From Sphingomonas sanguinis NBRC 13937 (GTDB taxonomy: Bacteria > Pseudomonadota > Alphaproteobacteria > Sphingomonadales > Sphingomonadaceae): 59,740 nucleotides of DNA. Each line of letters begins with the position of its first letter. Positions within the stretch are counted from its first letter, which is position 1. Of this stretch, positions 24,600 to 31,601 are shown in pieces. The stretch lies in contig NZ_BCTY01000020.1 of the NCBI RefSeq assembly GCF_001591005.1, forward strand, positions 1 to 59,740, in the 5' to 3' direction. Both the position numbers and the translations under genes were made by a program. The notes beneath the pieces are model-generated. The model searched no databases and was not told the origin of the DNA. It saw only the letters and a program-made list of their open reading frames with translations.

Positions 24600-26429
24600 A
24601 TGGGTATCATCACCGTCAAGCTGTCGCAGCTTCGCCTTTCCCCGCTCAATCAGCGGCGCGTGAAGCCTTCCGCCGTCGAGAGCATGGCCGACGACATTGC
24701 CGCGCACGGCCTGTTGCAAAACCTTGTCGCCTATGAGGACGAGGGCCTGTTCTATGTGTTCGCCGGAGGGCGGCGCTATCGCGGCCTCAAAGAACTGGCG
24801 AAGCGCAAGCAGATCAAGAACAGCGACGCGTTTCCCGTCGAGGTCCGCACCAAGGAAGAGGCCATCGAACTGTCGCTCGCGGAGAACTTCCAGCGCGAGG
24901 ACATGCACCCGGCAGACAGCATCCGCGCCTTTGCGGCGCTACGCGATACCGGCATGGACGCCGAGGAAATCGCTGCCCGGTTCGGTCAGGCGGTCAGCTT
25001 CGTCTATAAGATGCTTCGCCTTTCCGCGCTGGCACCGGCGCTGATCGACCTGATCGCCAAGGACCAGTTGTCGCTTGAGGCGGCGCGCGCGCTCACCCTC
25101 ACTGACGACCACGACCAACAGGTGAAGGTATGCAAGGCGGCGAACGGCCACGCCCACACCATCCGGCGGATGCTCACCACCGAGAAGGTGGACACCACCA
25201 GCGGCGCGTTTATCTTCGTCGGGCGCGACGCCTACGAGGCGAAGGGCGGGACGATCACGGTAGACCTGTTCAGCCAAGGGGCCGAGGGGTTTGCCGACCA
25301 TCCCGAGCTTGTGCAGGAACTGGCGGAGGACAAGCTGGACGGTATCGCCGACGAGTATCGCGCGATCGGTTGGCATGAGGTCCGCGCCACGCTGGACCGG
25401 CCCTACGACCTTTACATGAAGGGCAGCCTGTATCCGGCCACGCGCGAGCCGACCGAGGACGAGGCCGCGCGGATCGAGGCAATCGACGTCGCTATCGAAC
25501 AGATCGCCGAGGCCGAGGGCGAGGACAGCGACCGCATCGCGCCGTTGTCCGATCAGCGGGATGCGATCACTGAGGGCTTGCGCGGGTTCAATGCCGAGCA
25601 GGTCGCGGTCGGGGGCGTGGCGCTCTGGGTTTCGCATGACGGATCGCTCGGCAAGAGCTTCTATCGCGCGAAGGCCGAGCCGAAGCCCAAGGCGAGCAGC
25701 GGCGAGCCGCAGCCGCTCTACAGCAACAGCCTTGTTGCAGACCTGTCGCGGATCAAGACCCGCATCGTGCAGGAGGCGGTTTCAGCCGACCCGGCGCTGG
25801 CGCTGGATGTGCTGCTGGACAGCCTTGCGGGTCAGCTACTCCACGGCGCGCACAGCTATCAGATGGCGATAGACGTGCAGGCCAAGACCATCGCGACCGA
25901 TGTTGCCGACGACCTTATGGCGACCAGCGACGTGCGGGAGGTCGAAGAAACGATGGCCGACCGCTTCGCATCGGTCCCAGCAGATGGCCGGTTCGAGGTC
26001 ATTCGCGCCATGAGTCACGACGACAAGATGGCGCTACTCGCCGGATTGGTGGCGATGACGGTGGACGGCACCTTGTTCGCAGGCGGTGCCCCCGGTGCGC
26101 GTCACCATCACTTTGAGCAGGTGGCCCGCGCGACAGGCGTGGACATTGCGACCCGCTGGCAAGCCCCCATCGCCCTGTTCGACAAGATGCGCCGTGCGGC
26201 CCTTATCGACCTACTCCGCGCCGAATGCGGCGATGCCAGCGCCGACAACTGCGCAACCATCAAGAAGAAGGCAGACTTGGCGGTCAACGTGTCGGGGCGG
26301 CTCGCTTCGCACTGGCTTCCCGCGCCGATGCAGATCGGGGCGTTCGACCAGCCCGAGCGGCACGAACTGGACGATCCCGACGCCGATGCCTTCGATGGCG
26401 AGGACATGGAGGCCGACGAAATGGCGTAA
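24600..26429 (+). CDS. Large ParB/Spo0J-family protein
   Basis: 609 aa, longer than ordinary ParB (about 300). The N-terminal ParB/Srx domain shows LSPLNQRRVKPSAVESMADDI, the CTP-binding AGGRRYRGLKEL (GxRRxR motif) and SLAENFQREDMHPADS (ENxxR-type motif). The helix-turn-helix EEIAARFGQAVSFVYKMLRL follows at about residues 120-140. The C-terminal 350 residues, ending in an acidic tail, are of unknown fold. No parA is nearby. Such large ParB-like proteins occur on sphingomonad plasmids and ICEs. Role may be partition, nuclease or gene control; the CACGTG palindromes are candidate targets. Confidence 0.88.
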   Translation: MGIITVKLSQLRLSPLNQRRVKPSAVESMADDIAAHGLLQNLVAYEDEGLFYVFAGGRRYRGLKELAKRKQIKNSDAFPVEVRTKEEAIELSLAENFQREDMHPADSIRAFAALRDTGMDAEEIAARFGQAVSFVYKMLRLSALAPALIDLIAKDQLSLEAARALTLTDDHDQQVKVCKAANGHAHTIRRMLTTEKVDTTSGAFIFVGRDAYEAKGGTITVDLFSQGAEGFADHPELVQELAEDKLDGIADEYRAIGWHEVRATLDRPYDLYMKGSLYPATREPTEDEAARIEAIDVAIEQIAEAEGEDSDRIAPLSDQRDAITEGLRGFNAEQVAVGGVALWVSHDGSLGKSFYRAKAEPKPKASSGEPQPLYSNSLVADLSRIKTRIVQEAVSADPALALDVLLDSLAGQLLHGAHSYQMAIDVQAKTIATDVADDLMATSDVREVEETMADRFASVPADGRFEVIRAMSHDDKMALLAGLVAMTVDGTLFAGGAPGARHHHFEQVARATGVDIATRWQAPIALFDKMRRAALIDLLRAECGDASADNCATIKKKADLAVNVSGRLASHWLPAPMQIGAFDQPERHELDDPDADAFDGEDMEADEMA

Positions 26430-26498
26430 ACGGATACGGGGGGCGGTGATAATCACCCCCTTTTCTCGACCAACCGCCCAGCATCAGCCCCCTCGCCG

Positions 26499-26584
26499 GC
26501 GCGACAGCCATGCTCTGCATGGCCGTCGCGCGCGCTGCCCTTGCAGATCAGCGCACGCCGCCCGCCCACAAGGGACGGGCGGCG
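26499..26584. repeat. Two strong hairpins after the ParB-like gene
   Basis: The gap 26430-26595 holds GCGCGAC-A-GCCATGC / GCATGGC-C-GTCGCGC (26499-26531), a 14-pair stem with one mismatch and a TCT loop. CGCCGCCCG/CGGGCGGCG (26556-26564/26576-26584) is a 9-pair stem. Both could be terminators shared by the converging ParB-like gene and the minus-strand 26596 gene, but neither has a U-tract. Confidence 0.55.
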
Positions 26585-26595
26585 CGATGGCGAGT

Positions 26596-26961
26596 TTAAT
26601 CGTAATGCGGGCCATCTACGTGAGTGCCGCTCAAATCGACGCCGCGCCGAACTGCCACGAGGTCGAAACGCTTGAAAAATGCGAGCGCTTCCCCCGGCGT
26701 GATGCGCAATTCGACAGCACGCACCTCTGCCGGGGCTGGCTCAAACTCAGCAGACCGAAGAAGATAAGCCACCAGCGACACATCGGTCACGGGTGTCCCC
26801 TGGTTCTCCCCAGAAGCGATCCTGAATCCAATGACACGCTCGTCGCTTTCAGCTTTTCCCAAAGACACCAGATGGCCGGCAAGCGCGACATTATCGGAAA
26901 TGTCCGCGGCAACGGTTCCCTTGAAGTCGTTGTATTGGACGCCAGCGTTGAAGGTATCCAT
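26596..26961 (-). CDS. Hypothetical protein
   Basis: 121 aa using the ATG at 26961, which has GGAG eight bases upstream; a GTG at 26970 is less likely. The sequence begins MDTFNAGVQYNDFKGTVAADIS and contains VIGFRIASGENQGTPVTDVSLVAYLL and VELRITPGEALAFFKRFDLVAVRRG. It is soluble, acidic and of unknown family. The GTG alternative would overlap the HNH gene stop. Both are on the minus strand and likely co-transcribed, with the hairpins at 26499-26584 downstream. Confidence 0.62.
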   Translation of the reverse strand: MDTFNAGVQYNDFKGTVAADISDNVALAGHLVSLGKAESDERVIGFRIASGENQGTPVTDVSLVAYLLRSAEFEPAPAEVRAVELRITPGEALAFFKRFDLVAVRRGVDLSGTHVDGPHYD

Positions 26962-26966
26962 TGCTA

Positions 26967-27476
26967 TCACTCCATTCTGCTATTCGCGTGTGAGCCGCGC
27001 AGCCCGTCACCCAAGCTGATACTACGACCGCCGCCATTCCTCACCAAGATCGCGCGTGGTTCGAACCATGCGAACAGATCGCCCAAGGCCCGACGTCTGT
27101 AAGCATTCAGCCATCGCCGGCGCCGATGTTCGGCCGCGTCATGGATCATATGGCATCGCTGGCAGAGTGCAGCCAAATTGCGTGGTGCGTTGTCGGTGGG
27201 GTCATGGTTCAGATGCGCACACGCGATATAGACCCGCGTGATGCGCACGATCGTCGCCACGTCCGACTTAGGCGCACGCACCCGGCGACCGCGCCCGTCG
27301 CGCCATTGGTGGCGATCAGCGTCCCACCAGCGTCCGTCACCCAAGTGGAACACCCGCCGGCCGTGCGGGCGCTGGCAATGCTCGCAGCGCCCCTTGGCGC
27401 GGCCGAACCGGATCAGCCTCGACAACTCAGGCCAGTCGATCGGGTAGAGCCAGCGATGTTCGGCCATGATCGGCAT
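26967..27476 (-). CDS. HNH-type nuclease-like protein
   Basis: 169 aa (alternative ATG at 27467). Two zinc-binding CxxC pairs are visible: CEHCQRPHG near residue 31 and LAALCQRCHMIHD near residue 105. Between them is the HNH-like core VYIACAHLNHDPTDNAPRNLAALC, where His and Asn match the HNH active-site layout. Related proteins on plasmids are annotated HNH endonucleases, but the target of this one is unknown. It lies upstream of the 121-aa gene on the same strand. Confidence 0.75.
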   Translation of the reverse strand: MPIMAEHRWLYPIDWPELSRLIRFGRAKGRCEHCQRPHGRRVFHLGDGRWWDADRHQWRDGRGRRVRAPKSDVATIVRITRVYIACAHLNHDPTDNAPRNLAALCQRCHMIHDAAEHRRRRWLNAYRRRALGDLFAWFEPRAILVRNGGGRSISLGDGLRGSHANSRME

Positions 27477-27588
27477 GACGATTCTATGAGTCAGCCGAGT
27501 CGAGAACGAAAGCAGAAAATCGGCTAGCGGTCCGCCCCGTGGGCGGGCGTTGGTTTGTAGAGGCAGTCCGTCAGTCTCCGCCCATCGT

Positions 27589-27712
27589 GAGGGGCGCGGA
27601 ACGCCGCCTCAAGGATCAGCGGTCCCCCCAATTTGCTGCGCAAATCGGCTCCCCCGCTGCCCGGCAAGCCGGCCGCTGGCGCGGTCCTATGACCCGGCGT
27701 TCCGCGCCCCTC
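27589..27712 (+). ncRNA. Structured leader closed by a perfect 18-bp inverted repeat
   Basis: The gap 27477-27750 has no gene. GAGGGGCGCGGAACGCCG (27589-27606) is perfectly complementary to 27695-27712. The 88-nt interior contains the hairpin ATTTGC/GCAAAT (27631-27636/27640-27645) and further GC-rich pairing. It ends 38 bp before the ATG at 27751 (ribosome site GGAGG). It differs in sequence from the two homologous leaders but stands in the same kind of position. It could be a cis-regulatory RNA, a small RNA or a replication-type hairpin. Confidence 0.55.
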
Positions 27713-27750
27713 CCGCCGTCGTCGCCAATCACGGCAACACGGAGGTTTCC

Positions 27751-28050
27751 ATGTCCCATCATCGCCTATTCGCGCAGCTCGCCTTCGAGCGCGCGCTGGG
27801 GATGGCCGCGCTGAACGCGCTGGTCCAGGCCGTCGTCGAAAGCGACCAGTTCCGCGCCGATGGCCGCGATCGTGACCCGCGCCACTTTTGGGTTCTCGCC
27901 GGAGACCTGGAGGAGGTCGTGCAGGATCGCATCCGCGACGTTCTCGATGGTCCCGGTCTCGGTGTTGTCGAGCGTGGCGAGCTGTTCCATCAGCCGCGTA
28001 TCGTCGATCTGGTGATCGCCGCCCGCGACGCACGCAACGCGCCCTCCTGA
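27751..28050 (+). CDS. Hypothetical protein under a structured leader
   Basis: 99 aa, ATG at 27751 preceded by ACGGAGG. It begins MSHHRLFAQLAFERALGMAAL and continues NALVQAVVESDQFRADGRDRDPRHFWVLAGDLEEVVQDRIRDVLDGPG. It is predicted helical, acidic and cytosolic. I do not recognise the family. Codon third positions are strongly G/C on this strand; an antiparallel frame is also open but lacks a ribosome site, so I favour the plus strand. Confidence 0.6.
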   Translation: MSHHRLFAQLAFERALGMAALNALVQAVVESDQFRADGRDRDPRHFWVLAGDLEEVVQDRIRDVLDGPGLGVVERGELFHQPRIVDLVIAARDARNAPS

Positions 28051-28136
28051 CGGGGGCGCGCTTGCGCGCGATAGTGCCGTGCGGAGATCCGCACCGCGCA
28101 ACTCTCGCCGATCGCGATGCGCGCGACCGGCGCTAG

Positions 28137-28350
28137 GGGAACACCAAGGGCGCTGCCCTTTCGTTCCCGAACGACAATCGACCGCCCGTGTAATCCGCCA
28201 ACCGCGGCACCCGTCGCCGGAGGCTTCGGCCGCGCTAGGCGGCTCGCCCGCACCAGCGGTAGATTCTCGCTCCCCCTCCCCATCCCGTCCTCGCCGGACA
28301 GGCAGGGCCGTGAGGCCGAGCGGCCTTGCGGCCCATGCCAGAAGGAGGAT
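28137..28350 (+). ncRNA. Structured leader, copy B, homologous to 24133-24360
   Basis: Shares with copy A the opening GGGGAACACCAAGGGC and GCTGCCCTTTCGTTCCCGAA, the CCGCC...GCGGCACCCG block, GGCCGCGCTA, CTCCCCATCCCG and TCCTCGCCGGA. The AAGGGC/GCCCTT hairpin, CCGCC/GGCGG pairing and CGCGGC/GCCGCG stem are kept. The third hairpin is rebuilt from different bases (GGGCCG/CGGCCC around AGGCCG/CGGCCT), i.e. compensatory change. It ends at the ribosome site of the DUF3768 gene. Pairing with the Shine-Dalgarno is weaker than in copy A. Confidence 0.6.
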
Positions 28351-28355
28351 CAGTG

Positions 28356-28742
28356 ATGTGCAGCCCCGAACAACTCGACACCATCCGTCGCCTTAATGAC
28401 CTAGCCCGGAGCCAACCGGGCACCGCATCCATCGCCAACGTCACGCTGGGTTTCCAGTCTCTCCCCGACGCGGATCGCTTCGCGGCGCTGGCGGCGATCG
28501 TCGGCTTCTCGCAATTCACCGGCGACAACGATCCTCACGGAGAACATGATTTCGGCGCGGTTTATCGGCTCGCGACGGGAACGTGGACGCAGGAGCGACC
28601 GAGCGACGACAAGGCAATCGCCGAAACCGTTTTCTGGAAGGTGGACTACTACGACAACACGCTTACCTATGGCAGCGAAGCGCCGTGGGATGAGCAACAG
28701 ACCAAGCGCGTGCTGACGATCATGCTCGCGAGCGAATACTGA
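28356..28742 (+). CDS. DUF3768-family protein
   Basis: 128 aa, ATG at 28356 with AAGGAGG at good spacing. DUF3768 features are IRRLNDLARSQPG near the N-terminus, GFSQFTGDNDPHGEHDFGAV in the middle, and VFWKVDYYDNTLTYGSEAPWD then TKRVLTIMLASEY at the C-terminus. The domain is common on plasmids and ICEs of alphaproteobacteria and its function is unknown. Expression is probably set by the structured leader directly upstream. Confidence 0.88.
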   Translation: MCSPEQLDTIRRLNDLARSQPGTASIANVTLGFQSLPDADRFAALAAIVGFSQFTGDNDPHGEHDFGAVYRLATGTWTQERPSDDKAIAETVFWKVDYYDNTLTYGSEAPWDEQQTKRVLTIMLASEY

Positions 28743-28861
28743 CGTCCCCGGCGTGCGATCCGCGTTCAAGCGAGCGCGGATCGCGACGCACCGACCGGCT
28801 CTTATCGCACGTGATTTGTTGAGGAATCGCGTTGGAAGGCGTAGGGTTATGAGCAGAAAGG

Positions 28862-29128
28862 ATGACCGCGATGGCCCAGATCGATCTTGAAACGCTGCGC
28901 GAGCGCATCCGCCAGATGGATTTCGAGCGCGGCAGCCCTGAACAGGTTGCGCTTTGGCGCGAGGACGTAGCGGAAGCCCGTGCCAATCTCGTTATCGAGG
29001 ATATGACCCCGACCATCGACGAGGACGCGATGTTCTCGATGATGCTCGACGAGGGCGTTCCGCCCGCCCTCATGCCCTCGATTATCCTCAGTCTCTATCA
29101 GCCCGGAACCCGCCAGATCGCTGCCTGA
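28862..29128 (+). CDS. VbhA-like antitoxin of a Fic system
   Basis: 88 aa (in-frame ATG also at 28871). It is encoded 2 bp upstream of the Fic gene. The segment EARANLVIEDMTPTIDEDAMFSMM aligns by eye with the VbhA helix that blocks Fic, usually EARASxxLEG. Here the inhibitory motif (S/T)xxxE(G/N) reads NxxxED, so Ser is replaced by Asn and Gly by Asp while the Glu that obstructs ATP is kept. It is probably still an antitoxin, with altered strength. Confidence 0.72.
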   Translation: MTAMAQIDLETLRERIRQMDFERGSPEQVALWREDVAEARANLVIEDMTPTIDEDAMFSMMLDEGVPPALMPSIILSLYQPGTRQIAA

Positions 29129-29130
29129 CC

Positions 29131-30420
29131 TTGGCAAGCGATCCTTATACATATCCCGGCACCGAGACGCTTCGTAACCGGCTCGGGATTACGGAAGACA
29201 AAACGCTTACCGAGGCCGAACGACGACTGACGCAGGCGCGCGGCGCGGAGGCTGCGCGCCTGACCTTTCCAGCCACCGCCGACGGCTACCGTGCCCTTCA
29301 CAAACACCTGTTCCAAGACCTCTACGATTGGGCAGGCCAGGACCGCACCGTCAACATCGCCAAGGGCGGATCGAGCTTCGCCGCCGTCCCCTACATCGCG
29401 CGCGAACTCGACAAGCGGTTCGCCGAGGTAGGAGCGCAGAGCGGCTTGCGGGTGCTTCCTCGCGACGAGTTTTTCGATCGGCTCGGCAACCACATCAACG
29501 AGATCAACGCCATTCATCCCTTCCGCGAAGGGAACGGGCGCACCATGCGCCACCATGCCGCCCAGCTCGCCCGCGAAGCCGGCCACCCGATCCGCATCGC
29601 CGCGATCGACAAGGACCGTTGGATGGAGGCGTCCCGTCACGGCTTTCTTACCGGCGATCATCGCGGAATGGCGGCGGTTCTCTCCGCAGCGGCGATCAAG
29701 CGCGACCTCGCGCCCGAGGCGCGGATTGGCCCCGCAGGGATCGCCATGCTCCCCAAGCGCGCGCCGCCCGAGGGGCAACGCTACCGCGTGACGCTGACCA
29801 AGGCGCGCGAGGAGCTGGAACGCTATTTGCCGGCCGCTCGCCAACAGGCGGCCGATCGGCTGCGTGGGTTGATTAAGGAGGGTGCCCCCTCCCCCGCCAT
29901 CGCCAACGCGCGCACCGAACTCGCCTATGTCCGCCATGCCAAAGGGCCGATCTATCAATCGCACCTTCTCACCTATCTAGGTGTCCGTCAGGTCGATGCC
30001 GTCGTGACGCCGCAGCAGACGCCGTTGGAGCGCGTGCGGGAGATCGGCGCAGCACTCGGTGTTCAAATCAACAACCAGCAGCCGGCCCAGCTCCAGCGCG
30101 CCGTGCGGTCGCTGGAGCGGCCGATCCTGCCCCCTGGTCACTCGCCGGGGCAGGAGCGGCTTGCCGAGCTGTTCCTGAAGAACACGCCGGAGAAGAACCA
30201 AGCCGATCCGCGCCTTGCGCCCGCCCAGGCAATCGTCGACGCGGCCATGAAGACCGCGCGCGATCGGGGCGAGAGCGCGCGCATGGTCGGAGCCATCGCG
30301 GAGTCGACGCGCCAGCTCGTCGCCGATCGGATCAAAGCGGGCGGATCGCTGGACGTCAAAATCGGCCGCGCGACCCCGGCGCAAGCGCCAGCACCGCGCG
30401 ATAAGGACCGGAGTCGCTGA
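29131..30420 (+). CDS. Fic-domain AMP-transferase toxin
   Basis: 429 aa from a TTG at 29131, two bases after the antitoxin stop; no good ATG fits the conserved N-terminus (DPYTYPGTETLRNRLGI). The Fic core is LHKHLFQDLYDWAGQDR followed by the catalytic motif HPFREGNGRTMR (HPFxxGNGRxxR intact), so nucleotidyl transfer should be active. The C-terminal 250 residues are helical and Ala/Arg rich, as in BID-less Bep/VbhT relatives. VbhT-type toxins AMPylate gyrase and topoisomerase IV; the same target is possible here but not shown. Confidence 0.86.
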   Translation: MASDPYTYPGTETLRNRLGITEDKTLTEAERRLTQARGAEAARLTFPATADGYRALHKHLFQDLYDWAGQDRTVNIAKGGSSFAAVPYIARELDKRFAEVGAQSGLRVLPRDEFFDRLGNHINEINAIHPFREGNGRTMRHHAAQLAREAGHPIRIAAIDKDRWMEASRHGFLTGDHRGMAAVLSAAAIKRDLAPEARIGPAGIAMLPKRAPPEGQRYRVTLTKAREELERYLPAARQQAADRLRGLIKEGAPSPAIANARTELAYVRHAKGPIYQSHLLTYLGVRQVDAVVTPQQTPLERVREIGAALGVQINNQQPAQLQRAVRSLERPILPPGHSPGQERLAELFLKNTPEKNQADPRLAPAQAIVDAAMKTARDRGESARMVGAIAESTRQLVADRIKAGGSLDVKIGRATPAQAPAPRDKDRSR

Positions 30421-30774
30421 CAGCTTTTGGAGGACGGGGGAATGTGCAATCGGTTGTGTGATTGCGGTCCCCGCCGCAAGCGGGAACCGGATTGTCAACG
30501 CAAGGAGATGCGGTCGTGAAACCTGATACGGTCACCGTCACAGATGAAACGTGAGTTGTCACCTTCGTGTCGAATATCTCAAAGTGCCTGCTTCCGGCAT
30601 TCAGAATTGATATCAACCCTCCATGCTTCAAAGAACTTCATTTCCGGGTTGGGAAATATCAGATCGAGAGCGCAAAATACTCACGCTAAACTTTTATTGC
30701 GTTCTCTTGATTAAAACCGCGTAGTCGCGATTTTTGACATCCATGATCCGTCTTGCTCGGTCTTAACGTCAGCG
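30421..30774. other. Intergenic stretch without a supported gene
   Basis: About 350 bp, of lower GC content than its surroundings, especially 30600-30740. A 25-codon frame at 30442-30519 has GGAGG upstream and encodes MCNRLCDCGPRRKREPDC..., Cys/Arg rich. Its MCNR start recalls SRAP proteins, but the rest does not fit and it may be chance. I see no other coding or clear regulatory signal. Confidence 0.4.
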
Positions 30775-30839
30775 GCAGGGATCGAACCCGCACCCCATTG
30801 CCGGGGATCGCTTTAGCGATACGTCTGCCAATCCTGGGG
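30775..30839 (-). tRNA. tRNA-like remnant (3' two-thirds of a long-variable-arm tRNA)
   Basis: On the minus strand, GCGGGTTCGATCCCTGC (30775-30791) is a textbook T-arm with the invariant TTCGAT loop. Upstream of it lies CCCC-N6-GGGG (30793-30806), like the extra arm of Leu/Ser-type tRNAs, then ATCGC-TAAA-GCGAT (30807-30820) in the anticodon-stem position and TTGGCAGACGT resembling a D-loop. The anticodon loop is too short and no matching 5' acceptor strand is found, so it is a broken tRNA or att-type remnant, not a working gene. Confidence 0.4.
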
Positions 30840-31370
30840 ATGAGACCTCCCCGGTGCCGCGCGAAGTCTTCCCTACCGAGAAGAAGACCCCTCGGTGCGC
30901 CTGGGCGTGCGGTGATCGTCGCCGGGCAACCGGCCATTGGAGCCGGTCACGATGGAATGGGGCTTCGCGATCCAGGCGCCGAGCAAGCGCGACCCGGTCG
31001 TGAAGCTGGACAAGTATGTGACCCATGGCCGCAACCTCGCTTCATCGATGTGGAAGCCGTCGCTCGCCAACCCGGAGCGGCGCTGCCTTGTCCCGTTCAC
31101 CCATTTCGCCGGACCCCACCCCGAGGGCGGGACTGGCGACGATGGCAAGCCCCGGCAGATGTGGTTCTTGATCCCCAATGAGCCGATCGCGTTCTTCGTC
31201 GGCATATGGCGACCGACTGTGCGTAGCGAAGCCTACGCCTTCGCCGAACGCGATCGTCTCGCCATGGCATCCCAAGGCGATGCCGGTAATCCTCCATCTG
31301 CGTGACTTCACCACATAGCTTGACGGGCCCCACGAAACGGCGCTGGCGCTGGTGCGACCCTATGATGGAT
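30839..31370 (+). pseudogene. Decayed SRAP (YedK/HMCES-type) peptidase gene
   Basis: Joining frames gives a recognisable SRAP protein. It runs DETSPVPREVFPTEKK, then GRAVIVAG, then NRPLEPVTMEWGF ... RNLASSMWKPSLANPERRCLVPFTHF ... FFVGIWRPTVRSEAYAF, then PNAIVSPWHPKAMPVILH, and LDGPHETALALVRPYDG. At least three frameshifts (near 30890-30930 and 31240) and a TAG replacing a Trp codon (about 31317) break it. The N-terminal Met-Cys active site is missing because the tRNA-like sequence abuts residue about 40. SRAP proteins crosslink to abasic sites in single-stranded DNA. Inactive remnant. Confidence 0.8.
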
Positions 31371-31601
31371 GATGCGGACCGCGCTGCCTATGCGACCGGC
31401 GTGCTTCGCACCGGGAGCCGGATCGAGGGGCGACGCTGGTATCAAGACAATACCCTCGAACCTATCCGCGACGAGACGTTGCGCGAGGGATCGGTGCATA
31501 GCTTCATGAATAGGCAATCAGTACTAAGTTCAATTAACCATGCCATAACGGTTTCAATGCGACATGTCGGTGCGCTGAAGGCGCACCGAGGTAAAATATG
31601 A
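31362..31601 (+). CDS. Hypothetical fragment downstream of the SRAP remnant
   Basis: 79 aa from ATG 31362. The first 50 residues (DRAAYATGVLRTGSRIEGRRWYQDNTLEPIRDETLREG) look like real coding sequence. The last 28 (SVHSFMNRQSVLSSINHAITVSMRH...) have a different composition and run into the fliE leader, so the gene is probably 3'-truncated. The first part vaguely recalls the start of plasmid restriction-endonuclease-like proteins; I cannot name the family. It has no ribosome site of note. Confidence 0.4.
   Translation: MMDDADRAAYATGVLRTGSRIEGRRWYQDNTLEPIRDETLREGSVHSFMNRQSVLSSINHAITVSMRHVGALKAHRGKI
31568..31588 (+). promoter_or_regulatory. Hairpin directly upstream of the fliE ribosome site
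   Basis: CGGTGCGC (31568-31575) pairs with GCGCACCG (31581-31588) around TGAAG, a perfect 8-bp stem ending just before GAGG (31588-31591), the probable Shine-Dalgarno of the gene at 31598. The stem could limit ribosome access or mark the end of an upstream transcript. Confidence 0.45.

Noticed and set aside
27766..28101. Minus-strand frame of 111 codons opposite the 99-aa gene
   Set aside because: It reads plausibly as protein, but its codons mirror the plus-strand codons, it has no ribosome site, and third-position G/C favours the plus strand.
30442..30519. 25-codon Cys/Arg-rich frame with GGAGG upstream and an MCNR start
   Set aside because: The start recalls SRAP proteins but the rest does not fit and it is 300 bp from the SRAP remnant; no support beyond the ribosome site.
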